Assembly (NCBI GenBank): GCA_903837135.1
Contig: CAILTK010000119.1
Span: 1-64,000, forward strand
Source of the DNA: an uncultured Caulobacterales bacterium
Lineage (GTDB): Bacteria; Pseudomonadota; Alphaproteobacteria; Caulobacterales; Caulobacteraceae
Direction of reading: 5' to 3'
DNA: 64,000 nt
Shown here: piece after piece, positions 26,702 to 34,276 of the stretch
Numbering within the stretch: position 1 is the stretch's first letter
Layout: every line of letters begins with the position of its first letter
Notes under the pieces: model-generated
The model's database searches: none
Seen by the model: only the letters and a program-made list of their open reading frames with translations
Told to the model about the DNA's origin: nothing
Program-made: the position numbers and the translations under genes

Positions 26702-27895
26702 ATGCCTCATGCCGTCCTCCTTGCGAACCGCATCGGCGTCCTCGCGACAAGCTGGATCGCCCTGGCCGCCGCGTCGCCCGCCGCCGCCGCACCGACCCCC
26801 GCCGCGCCAGCCCCCGCCCCCGCGGCGTTCCAGCCTGAAATCAGCGATGTGGCCAGCCTGCCGCCCGCCGGACCGCACCGGGTGTGGCTGCAGGAGATGC
26901 TCACCGGTTCGGCCCAGGTGGTCGACGGCGACACCGGCGAGCTTCTCGCCACCATCCCCGCCGCGCCCCTGTCGAACTTCAACGCCGGGCCAGGACAGCG
27001 CACCGTCTATGTCGCCGAAACCATCTGGTCGAAGGGCAACCGTGGTCAGCGGCAGGATATGGTCAGCGCCTACGACGGAATCAGCCTCAAGCTGATCGGC
27101 GAGATTCCGCTGGCCGGCCGGGTCTTCATGGTGCCGACCCAGCAGACCTTCGGCGTCAGCCCGGGCGCCGGGCGGGCCTACGTCTACAACATGCAGCCAT
27201 CCTCCTCCGTCTCGGTGGTCGACCTCGCCAGGCAGAAGGTGGTTCGGGTGGTCGAGACCCCGGGCTGCGCCCTGGTTTTCCCGTGGGGGACGGACGGGTT
27301 TTCATCCCTGTGCGGGGACGGCTCCCTGGCCACGGTCGCCAGCGACGCGCCGAAGCTGAGCCTGGTCCGGAGCAAGCCCTTCTTCGACGCCGAGCACGAT
27401 CCCGTGTTCGAAACGAGCCCCACCGACCCGAAGACCGGCCAAACCGTGTTCGTCACCTATTCCGGCGTGGTCCACCCGGTGACCCTCGGCCCGACGCCGG
27501 CCTTCGCCGCGGCCTGGTCGCTGCAGCAGGCGGCGGGCCTGCCGGCCGCCGGGCTCGAGGACGGCGCCCTGGCCTGGCGTCCGGGCGGTCGCATTCCCAT
27601 GGCCCTGCAGGCCGCGTCGAGCCGCCTCTACGTGCTGATGCACGCGGGCGAGCACTGGAGCCACAAGAAGGACGGCACGGAGCTGTGGATCGTCGACCTC
27701 AAGGCCCGGACGGTGGTCCGGCGGGCGGCGCTGGACGGGCCGGTCAGCGCCGTCGCCGTCAGTCAGGACGACCATCCGCTGCTCTATCTGCTCGACGACA
27801 AGCAGGGGCTCTCGATCCGGGACGCCAACACTCTGAAGGAGCTGCGCCACGTGGACGACGTGGGCAGGGTCCTGCCTTACGTCCCCCCGCTCTGA
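26702..27895 (+). CDS. mauB: Amine dehydrogenase heavy (large) subunit, MauB/AauB type
   Basis: Periplasmic seven-bladed beta-propeller subunit that holds the TTQ-bearing light chain of methylamine or aromatic amine dehydrogenase. The ATG at 26702 gives 397 residues with a signal peptide ending near SPAAAA; an in-frame ATG at 26666 is an alternative and neither has a good ribosome binding site. Family sequence includes PHRVWLQEM, GQRTVYVAETIWSKGNRGQR, SVVDLARQKVVRVVETPGC, DPVFETSPTD and MHAGEHWSHKKDGTELWIVD. First gene of mauBEDA plus two cytochromes. Methylamine versus aralkylamine preference cannot be decided. Confidence 0.9.
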   Translation: MPHAVLLANRIGVLATSWIALAAASPAAAAPTPAAPAPAPAAFQPEISDVASLPPAGPHRVWLQEMLTGSAQVVDGDTGELLATIPAAPLSNFNAGPGQRTVYVAETIWSKGNRGQRQDMVSAYDGISLKLIGEIPLAGRVFMVPTQQTFGVSPGAGRAYVYNMQPSSSVSVVDLARQKVVRVVETPGCALVFPWGTDGFSSLCGDGSLATVASDAPKLSLVRSKPFFDAEHDPVFETSPTDPKTGQTVFVTYSGVVHPVTLGPTPAFAAAWSLQQAAGLPAAGLEDGALAWRPGGRIPMALQAASSRLYVLMHAGEHWSHKKDGTELWIVDLKARTVVRRAALDGPVSAVAVSQDDHPLLYLLDDKQGLSIRDANTLKELRHVDDVGRVLPYVPPL

Positions 27896-27911
27896 CCAGG
27901 TCCGCCTGCCG

Positions 27912-28484
27912 ATGGACCTCACCCTGCTCCGGATCGCCGTCGACCTGTTCGCGGCCCTGGTCTTCCTGAACGCCGCAGCGGCGAAGCTTCGCGCGCCGGC
28001 CACCTTCGAAGGCCAGCTCGACAACTACCGCCTGCTCCCGGCGTGGGCGACGGCGCCGTCCGCGCGCGCGATCCCGATCGCCGAGGGGCTGGTCGGCGCG
28101 GGCCTGGTTCTCACCCCCTTCGTCGTCGGCCGCGCGGCGCTCGCCGCGCCGGTGGCGGCGGCCGCCCTGCTCGCCGTGTTCGCGAGCGCCATGGCGATCA
28201 ATCTCGGACGCGGACGGACGGAGATCGACTGCGGCTGCGGCGACGCCGAGGGTCGGCAGCCGCTGCGCTGGGCCCTGGTCGGCCGCAACCTCGGGATCGC
28301 GGCGGCCCTTCTCGTCGGCGCCATGCTCGCGGGGGCGAGAACCGGGTGGCTGGAGGCTGTCGAGGCCGGGGTCAGCGGCCTGGTCGCCTTCATCCTCTAT
28401 CTGACCCATGAGCGACTGTCCGGGCTGCCCTCCGCCGGCGTCCGGGCGACCGCCGCCGCTCCCACTTACGGACCTGCCCAGTGA
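27912..28484 (+). CDS. mauE: Amine utilisation membrane protein MauE
   Basis: DoxX/MauE-family membrane protein needed for light-chain maturation, probably working with MauD on disulfide formation. The 190-residue protein has about four hydrophobic segments, the LFLNAAAAKLRAPA-like segment near the N terminus and a conserved pair of cysteines in EIDCGCGD (C107, C109). It starts 16 bases after mauB and its TGA overlaps the GTG of mauD. Confidence 0.88.
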   Translation: MDLTLLRIAVDLFAALVFLNAAAAKLRAPATFEGQLDNYRLLPAWATAPSARAIPIAEGLVGAGLVLTPFVVGRAALAAPVAAAALLAVFASAMAINLGRGRTEIDCGCGDAEGRQPLRWALVGRNLGIAAALLVGAMLAGARTGWLEAVEAGVSGLVAFILYLTHERLSGLPSAGVRATAAAPTYGPAQ

Positions 28485-29095
28485 GCCTGTTGATCGCGTC
28501 CCAAGTCCTGCTGTGGATCCTCGTGGCGGCGCTCGCCTTCACCGTGATGGCGCTGGCGCGTCAGATCGGCATCCTGCACGAACGGATCGCACCGGTGGGC
28601 GCCCTGGTGATGGACAGCGGTCCGGCGGTGGGCGCCCCGGCGCCCTTCCTGATCGGCCGCCTGCTCGACGGCGAAAGCTACAGCCTCGGCGGCGGGCGTC
28701 CGGTCGGCGGGCGCATGCAGCTGTTGATGTTCGTCTCCTCCGATTGCCCGATCTGCAAGCGGCTGATCCCCATCGCCAAGTCCATGGCCCGGGACGAGCT
28801 TTGCGATCTGGTGTTCGTCGGCGACGCCGAGGCCGCGGTCCAGCGAGCGCTGGTCAAGCGGTTCGAGCTCGAGCGCTTCCCGTTCATCAACGGACCCGAG
28901 GTCGGCATGGCCTTCCAGGTCGGCAAGCTGCCCTACGCCGTGCTGATCGACGAGGCGGGCCTGATCGCGTCCAAGGGGCTGGTGAACAGCCGCGAGCACC
29001 TGGAGAGCCTGGTCACCGCCAAGCGTCTCGGGGTGGCGTCGATTCAGGAGTTCCTGCGCGACCGTGACGCGCCGCGCGCGGTGGAGACGGCATGA
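28481..29095 (+). CDS. mauD: Thioredoxin-like maturation protein MauD
   Basis: Membrane-anchored periplasmic thioredoxin-fold protein that helps form the six disulfides of the amine dehydrogenase light chain. The 204-residue protein has one N-terminal membrane anchor (residues 3-25), a PAPFLIGRLLDG start of the thioredoxin domain and the redox motif CPIC (C89, C92). GTG start overlaps mauE; mauA follows after 46 bases. Confidence 0.9.
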   Translation: MSLLIASQVLLWILVAALAFTVMALARQIGILHERIAPVGALVMDSGPAVGAPAPFLIGRLLDGESYSLGGGRPVGGRMQLLMFVSSDCPICKRLIPIAKSMARDELCDLVFVGDAEAAVQRALVKRFELERFPFINGPEVGMAFQVGKLPYAVLIDEAGLIASKGLVNSREHLESLVTAKRLGVASIQEFLRDRDAPRAVETA

Positions 29096-29141
29096 TCGGG
29101 CCGCCCATGCAGGATGTCGTCGGGGAAGAGAGGGGGGCGTC

Positions 29142-29672
29142 GTGACCAAGCTTACGCTGGATTCGCTGGGGGAACGCCTGACGCGCCGGATGGCGGGATC
29201 GGTCTCGCGCCGCAGCGCCCTGGCCAAGGTCGGGGGCTTCCTGTCGGCGGCGGTCTTGCCGGTGCTGCCGGTGTCCAAGGCCGGCGCCGCGACGACGCCG
29301 TCCAGCGCCTTCACCCGCAACGCCCAGACCAAGGACCCCAAGACCTGCGACTACTGGCGCTACTGCGCCATCGACGGTCTCCTCTGCAGCTGTTGCGGCG
29401 GCGGCGTCCACACCTGTCCGCCGGGAACCCAGCCGTCCGCGGTTTCCTGGGTCGGCACCTGCATCAATCCCGACGACAACAAGTCGTATCTGATCGCCTA
29501 TCGCGACTGCTGCGGAACCTCGGCCTGCCGCACGAAGTGCTATTGCGACTCCACCGAACGGGAGACGCCGGTCTACCGGCCGCAGACCGACAACGATGTG
29601 ATCTGGTGCTTCGGCCTGTCCAGCATGAGCTATCACTGCTCCACCGCAGCCCTGGTCGGTATCGCCGAGTGA
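29142..29672 (+). CDS. mauA: Amine dehydrogenase light (small) subunit carrying TTQ
   Basis: Catalytic subunit; the cofactor tryptophan tryptophylquinone is made from two of its own tryptophans. GTG start with GAGGGGGG before it; 176 residues, close to MauA. A twin-arginine signal (SVSRRSALAKVGG) exports it folded or oxidised. The TTQ tryptophans are both present: W103 (SWVGTC) and W155 (VIWCFG). Cysteine-rich motifs CDYWRYCAIDG, LCSCCGGG, YRDCCG and YHC match the family. Its TGA overlaps the GTG of the next cytochrome gene. Confidence 0.95.
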   Translation: MTKLTLDSLGERLTRRMAGSVSRRSALAKVGGFLSAAVLPVLPVSKAGAATTPSSAFTRNAQTKDPKTCDYWRYCAIDGLLCSCCGGGVHTCPPGTQPSAVSWVGTCINPDDNKSYLIAYRDCCGTSACRTKCYCDSTERETPVYRPQTDNDVIWCFGLSSMSYHCSTAALVGIAE

Positions 29673-30124
29673 AACGCGCCTGGGTGTTCGCGGTCGCGCT
29701 CTTGCTGAAGCCCGTCCTGGGTCGGGCCGAACCGGCGCCGCCGCTCTACGAGAATCGCTGCTCGGTCTGCCATCAGGCCGGCGGCGTCGGCGTGCCGGGC
29801 GCCTATCCGCGGCTGGCCGGGCGGGCCGGCGCCATCGCCGGTCTGACGGACGGCCGCAGGGCGATGGTGTCGGCGGCGCTCTATGGGGTGGCCGGCGTGC
29901 TGAAGGTCGACGGCCAGACCGTGGTCGGGGTGATGCCGGGCTTCGCCGAGGTCAAGGACGCGGAGATCGCGGCGGTGCTCACCTACGTCTCCCACCTCGG
30001 GGGCGCACACCCCAAGCCGTTCACCGCGGCCGAGGTGGCCAAGGTCCGCCAGGGCGACAGCCTGACGCCGAACCAGGTCAACGCCCTCCTGCGCCAGCCG
30101 GCGATCACCGCGGTCGCGCCGTGA
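29669..30124 (+). CDS. Periplasmic mono-haem cytochrome c
   Basis: Probable electron acceptor of the amine dehydrogenase, in place of amicyanin or azurin. GTG start overlaps the mauA stop. The 151-residue precursor has a signal peptide (cleavage near residue 20), haem site CSVCH (31-35) and a likely sixth ligand Met89 in VVGVMPGF. The frame is open far upstream inside mauA, but the coupled GTG gives the proper signal peptide. Its own stop overlaps the start of the second cytochrome. Confidence 0.85.
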   Translation: MKRAWVFAVALLLKPVLGRAEPAPPLYENRCSVCHQAGGVGVPGAYPRLAGRAGAIAGLTDGRRAMVSAALYGVAGVLKVDGQTVVGVMPGFAEVKDAEIAAVLTYVSHLGGAHPKPFTAAEVAKVRQGDSLTPNQVNALLRQPAITAVAP

Positions 30125-30633
30125 CAGCCGCCGCGCTCGCCGCGGCCCTCGCCGCCGTGCTGATCGCCGCGGCCGGCGGACGGGCGCACGCCGGACAGCC
30201 GCCGTCGATCAGTCCCAAGGCGAACTATATCGAGCGCTGCGGCGGCTGCCACGGCGTCGACGGGCGGTCCGTGGCCGCGCTGGTGCCGGATCTCAAGCAT
30301 ACCGCGGGTTATTTCCTCTGTGACGAGGAGGCGCGCGCCTATGTCGCCCGGCTGCCGAACGTGGCCTTCTCACAGATCAACGACGCCGATCTGGCGGCGA
30401 TGCTGAATTTTGTGGTGCTCGATCTCGGCGCCAGGGACGGCCCCCCTCAACCCGGCGCGGCGGCGCCCAGACCCTATACCGCGGCCGAAGTCGGCCGGCT
30501 TCGGCGCACCGCGCTCACCATTCCCGATCTCAAGGCCTACCGGCAGCGGATCGTGGGGCGCCTGGTCGCCCGCTGCGCGGCGCCCGACCGTCTGCTGACG
30601 GATTATCAAGGTCCCCCGACGCCGTCGCCTTAG
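30121..30633 (+). CDS. Periplasmic mono-haem c-type protein without clear Met ligand
   Basis: A 170-residue secreted protein (signal peptide to about residue 24) with haem motif CGGCH (40-44). The usual Met-Pro or Gly-x-Met axial-ligand segment is not apparent; in its place is VARLPNVAFSQINDADLAAM, and two further cysteines (in FLCDEE and VARCAA) are present. GTG start overlaps the preceding cytochrome (GTGA). It is the last gene of the mau operon. It might be an electron carrier or have a maturation role; function is unproven. Confidence 0.78.
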   Translation: MTAAALAAALAAVLIAAAGGRAHAGQPPSISPKANYIERCGGCHGVDGRSVAALVPDLKHTAGYFLCDEEARAYVARLPNVAFSQINDADLAAMLNFVVLDLGARDGPPQPGAAAPRPYTAAEVGRLRRTALTIPDLKAYRQRIVGRLVARCAAPDRLLTDYQGPPTPSP

Positions 30634-30730
30634 ACGCTGGCGGGCGCGCCTGAACACCAATTGGGCGTTCTCTCGTCATGAGTGTGTTCGTGCGCGCGCC
30701 GCAGAACATTCGGTCGGCGAGGACTTGTAA

Positions 30731-30743
30731 AAAATAAAGCCGG
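30731..30743 (+). promoter_or_regulatory. AT-rich element upstream of the TonB receptor gene
   Basis: The 13-mer AAAAATAAAGCCG lies 72 bases before the receptor ATG in an otherwise GC-rich gap. The identical 13-mer recurs at 60885-60897 before nrdA. It could be part of a promoter; no -35 partner is obvious. Confidence 0.3.
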
Positions 30744-30802
30744 AACCGAAGCTTGACGGAAGGCGGGGGTGGGTCTTCGCCGGTGAAGTGGGGGGAGTCC
30801 GG

Positions 30803-33028
30803 ATGCTTCGTTTCCTGCTGAGCGGCGCGGCCATCGGCGCGCTGATGACGGTCCTGGCGCCGTCGGTTGTTCAGGCGCAGACCGCGGTCGCCGCGGCCCC
30901 CGCGGAGGCGACGCCGGAGGTGGTGGTCACCGCCCAGCGCCGCAGCCAGTCGGCGCAGGACGTGGGCATCGCCCTGACCGTGCTGTCGGGAAGCGACCTG
31001 GCCAAGCAGGGCGTCTACAACGTCAACCAGCTGCAGAACGCCGCCCCCAGCCTTGAGGTCGAGCCGGCCTTCGGCAGCGGCCAGCCGCAGTTCCGCATCC
31101 GCGGCGTCGGCTTCCAGGACTACGCCTCGAACAATGCGCCGACGGTCGGCGTCTATGTGAACGAGGTGGCCTATCCGATCCCGATCATGACCCAGGGCGC
31201 CCTGTTCGACCTGTCGCGCGTCGAGGTGCTGCGCGGTCCGCAAGGCACGCTCTACGGCCGCAACACCACCGGCGGGGCGGTGAACTTCATCACCAACCAG
31301 CCCACCAAGCAGTTTTCCGCCGGCGCCGAGGTCGAATACGGCAGCTTCGACTGGCTGCACGCCGAGGGCTTCGTCTCCGGCCCCGTCGCCGACGGTCTGA
31401 CGGCCCGCCTCGCCATGTACACCGAGCAGGGCGGCGGCTTCCAGCACAACCGGGTCACCGGCCAGTCGTTCGGCGACGCCGACCGCTATGGCTTCCGCGG
31501 TCTCGCCGACTGGCAGCCGATCGACCGGTTCAAGGTCAAGTTCGAACTGCACGCGTCTCGCGACGAGTCCGACGGCAACGGCCTTTACCTGTTCCAGCCG
31601 TTCGCCACCGCCAACGGCGCCGGACCGACGATCCCCGCCGACGTCAATCATTTCGCCACAGGCTGGCTGCTCGGCTCGGCGTTTTCGAAGGCCATCGGCG
31701 CGCCGCTCGGCTCCAAGCCGTTCCACCACGCCACGTCCTACGGCGGCTCGATCAACGCCAGCTACGACTTCGGCGGCTTCGACGCGATCAACATCGTCAG
31801 CTACGACTTTCTCAACCGCCGTGAGTACGAGGACTGGGACGCCAGCCAGTACGAGGAATCCGACGTCTTCTTCCGCAGCCGCGCGGGCGTGTTTTCCGAC
31901 GAGTTCCGCCTGATGTCGCATCCGGGCGGGCCGTTCAAATGGATCGCCGGCGTCTACTATTCCCACCAGCACCTGACCGAAGCCTATCTGTCGGATTTCG
32001 TGAACGAACTCGGCATCCTGGCCGAGGTCCACTACGCCCAGACCGTGGATTCCATCGCCGGCTTCGGCCAGGTGGAGTACCAGGTCACGCCCAAGCTGAA
32101 CCTGATCCTCGGCCTGCGCTACGAGGACGAGAAACGTACGCTGGACGGCTTCACCAGCAGCTTCCTGTTCGGCGCCTTCCCGGTCGGCGGCCTCGTCCCC
32201 TCGACGGTGTCGACCTCCATGCAGCCGGTCACCGGCAAGGCGGCGGCCGAGTACAAGCTGCTCGACGACGTCCTGCTCTACGCCTCCGCCAGCCGCGGGG
32301 CCAAGTCGGGCGGCTTCACCGCCTACAACACCGCCAGCGGCTCGGGCATCGCCCCGTTCAAGCCCGAGATCCTCTGGGCCTACGAGACCGGCTTCAAGAC
32401 CACCCTGCCGGCCAAGATGCATTTCAACGGCTCGCTGTTCTACTACGACTATCATGACGAACAGGAGCTCTCGGCGATCTACACGCCGGGCACCGGCGCG
32501 GTCGGCAAGTTCGTCAATGTGAACAGCTCGCACATCTATGGCGGCGAGCTTGAACTGGTCGGTGAACCGGCGCCGCACTTCACCGTCTCGCAGCAGCTCG
32601 GCTACAAGCGCGGGACCTATGACGACTTCAAGAACGACCTGAACCTGGCGGCGTCGGAGGCCGCGGGGACGGCGATCTATACGGACAAGAGCGGCCAGAC
32701 GATCCCCTTCCCCAAGCTCAGCTACAATGGGGAAGTGTCCTACTGGCTGCGGGTGGCCGGCGGGTACAAGCTCGAGGGCGAGTTCGACTACAGCTACCAC
32801 GGATACTACCCGTCGTGGCTCGGGTCGGCCTACAACATCCCGGCCTACTGGCTGGCCAACGCCAACGTCACCCTGACGCCGCCGGTCGGCCATTGGACCC
32901 TGGCCTTCTGGGTGCACAACGTGTTCGACCAGAGCTACGACCTGACGCGCAACTTCTTCGTCAACGCCAAGGTCGCCGCGCCGGGCCGTCCGCGCAGCGG
33001 CGGAATCAGGGCCACTTACGCCTTCTGA
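30803..33028 (+). CDS. TonB-dependent outer-membrane receptor
   Basis: Energy-coupled outer-membrane transporter. The ATG at 30803 has GGGGGGAG before it and gives 741 residues with a signal peptide cut near VQAQ. A TonB-box-like EVVVTAQRRSQSAQDV is followed by the plug domain (RIRGVGF; VYVNEVAYP; VEVLRGPQGTLYGRNTTGGA) and a beta-barrel ending in the aromatic GGIRATYAF. It is of the caulobacter/sphingomonad type, not obviously a siderophore receptor. It follows the mau operon by 169 bases on the same strand and may import an amine-bearing or complex substrate, by position only. Confidence 0.93.
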   Translation: MLRFLLSGAAIGALMTVLAPSVVQAQTAVAAAPAEATPEVVVTAQRRSQSAQDVGIALTVLSGSDLAKQGVYNVNQLQNAAPSLEVEPAFGSGQPQFRIRGVGFQDYASNNAPTVGVYVNEVAYPIPIMTQGALFDLSRVEVLRGPQGTLYGRNTTGGAVNFITNQPTKQFSAGAEVEYGSFDWLHAEGFVSGPVADGLTARLAMYTEQGGGFQHNRVTGQSFGDADRYGFRGLADWQPIDRFKVKFELHASRDESDGNGLYLFQPFATANGAGPTIPADVNHFATGWLLGSAFSKAIGAPLGSKPFHHATSYGGSINASYDFGGFDAINIVSYDFLNRREYEDWDASQYEESDVFFRSRAGVFSDEFRLMSHPGGPFKWIAGVYYSHQHLTEAYLSDFVNELGILAEVHYAQTVDSIAGFGQVEYQVTPKLNLILGLRYEDEKRTLDGFTSSFLFGAFPVGGLVPSTVSTSMQPVTGKAAAEYKLLDDVLLYASASRGAKSGGFTAYNTASGSGIAPFKPEILWAYETGFKTTLPAKMHFNGSLFYYDYHDEQELSAIYTPGTGAVGKFVNVNSSHIYGGELELVGEPAPHFTVSQQLGYKRGTYDDFKNDLNLAASEAAGTAIYTDKSGQTIPFPKLSYNGEVSYWLRVAGGYKLEGEFDYSYHGYYPSWLGSAYNIPAYWLANANVTLTPPVGHWTLAFWVHNVFDQSYDLTRNFFVNAKVAAPGRPRSGGIRATYAF

Positions 33029-33038
33029 GGAGGGGCGC

Positions 33039-34130
33039 CTAAAGCGCCTTCCAGGTCGGAACCTTGGCGCCCGGCCAGGGCGTGGCTTCATAGACCGCCC
33101 GGGCGATGGCGCGCGCCAGGGTGTCGGACGCCAGCGTGCCGATCTTGGCCGTGGCGAAGGGGCGGGGGCCGATCACGTCGATCTTGCCGGTGGCCATGGC
33201 GAACACCACGTCGCCGTCGAAGGGGGTGTGGGTGGGCCGGATCGCCAGCGCCAGGGCGTCCTGCGCCATCATGGCCACGCGCTTGGCCTCCTCGGGGGTC
33301 AGCTTGGCGTCGGTGGCGACCACGGCGATGGTGGTGTTCTTGCGCGGCTCGGGGTTGGTGCGCGCCCGGCCCCAGTCCTCGGGCGCGGCCTTCAGGCCGG
33401 CGGAGCCCAGACCGCCGTATTCCGACCCGATCTCATAGGGCGCGGCCCAGAAGGTCTTGCCGTCCGGCGCGATCACCGAGCCGGCCGAATTCACCGCCAC
33501 GATGGCGCCGACGGTGATCCCGTCCGACGAGACGATGGAGGCCGAACCTATGCCGCCCTTCAGTCCGCCGGCCATGGCGCCGCAGCCGGCGCCGGCGGTG
33601 CCGAGGGCGAACTGGTCGCCGGCCGCCGCCACCGCCTTCATGCCGAGGGCGCGGTACGGCGGCTCGACGCCCCAGTCCTTGCGCCCGCCGTTGGCGAGGT
33701 CGTAGAGGGCCGCGCCGGGGACCACCGGGCTGACCGGAACGCCGGGCGCCGGCGACAGGCTGAAGCCGCGATGGCGCGCGCCGAGCCAGCTGACCACGCC
33801 GTCCGCGGCTCCGAGGCCGTAGACCGAGCCGCCCGACAGGACCACGGCGTCGAAGGCGTGCACCAGGTTCTCGAGGGCGGTGGCGTCGGTCTCGCGGGTG
33901 GCCGGGCCGCCGCCGCGGACGTCGCTGGCCACCACCGCCGCCTGGTCGGGCAGGATGACGGTGACGCCGGTCCGGGCCGCCAGATCCTCGGCCTGGCCGA
34001 CCTTGAGCCCCGCCACGTCGGTGATCAGATTGCGCGGGCCCGGCCGGGCTTCGGCCGCCAGCGCCGCGCCGGGCAGGCTCGCGGCCCCGCCGAGGACCAG
34101 CATTCCGCCCATGATCTGACGCCTGTCCAT
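33039..34130 (-). CDS. P1 family peptidase (NylC/DmpA-like Ntn hydrolase), Tat-exported
   Basis: Self-cleaving N-terminal-nucleophile hydrolase of 363 residues, acting on N-terminal beta- or D-amino acids or on amide oligomers. MDRRQIMGGMLVLGG is a twin-arginine type signal. Family blocks: ITDVAGLKVGQ, VRGGGPATRET, LSGGSVYGLGAADGV, AGAGCGAMAGGLKGGIGSAS. From memory of the NylC family the autocleavage point should be the Asn-Thr bond in KNTTIAVVATDA (N265-T266), making Thr266 the nucleophile. GGAGCGGAG precedes the ATG. Convergent with the TonB receptor and divergent from an ALDH-SDR-M20 operon. Confidence 0.85.
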   Translation of the reverse strand: MDRRQIMGGMLVLGGAASLPGAALAAEARPGPRNLITDVAGLKVGQAEDLAARTGVTVILPDQAAVVASDVRGGGPATRETDATALENLVHAFDAVVLSGGSVYGLGAADGVVSWLGARHRGFSLSPAPGVPVSPVVPGAALYDLANGGRKDWGVEPPYRALGMKAVAAAGDQFALGTAGAGCGAMAGGLKGGIGSASIVSSDGITVGAIVAVNSAGSVIAPDGKTFWAAPYEIGSEYGGLGSAGLKAAPEDWGRARTNPEPRKNTTIAVVATDAKLTPEEAKRVAMMAQDALALAIRPTHTPFDGDVVFAMATGKIDVIGPRPFATAKIGTLASDTLARAIARAVYEATPWPGAKVPTWKAL

Positions 34131-34276
34131 CGCTCCGCTCCGTCACGCTGACCTGGAAACGGTCTAGGTCGGCGCCCAGGCCGCGTAAAGCGCGCGAACG
34201 GGTTTCCCCTTGTGGCGCCGCGTGTTTGACAACCCAGCGGCGCCAGCCCAAGACCGAGGCGCGGAGGAGGTCCCTG

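Noticed and set aside
9872-30633. Idea that frmA belongs to one methylamine pathway with mauBEDA
   Set aside because: The genes are 16 kb apart with unrelated operons between; frmA is a general formaldehyde-detoxifying enzyme, so no operon or cluster claim is made.
33034-33048. Small hairpin GGCGC-CTAAA-GCGCC between the receptor and P1 peptidase genes
   Set aside because: Only five base pairs and overlapping the P1 stop codon; too weak to call a terminator.
30530-33091. Very long open frame antisense to the TonB receptor
   Set aside because: It mirrors the receptor codons in GC-rich DNA; the composition is Gly/Arg/Val-rich, no family is recognisable, and the forward protein is complete.
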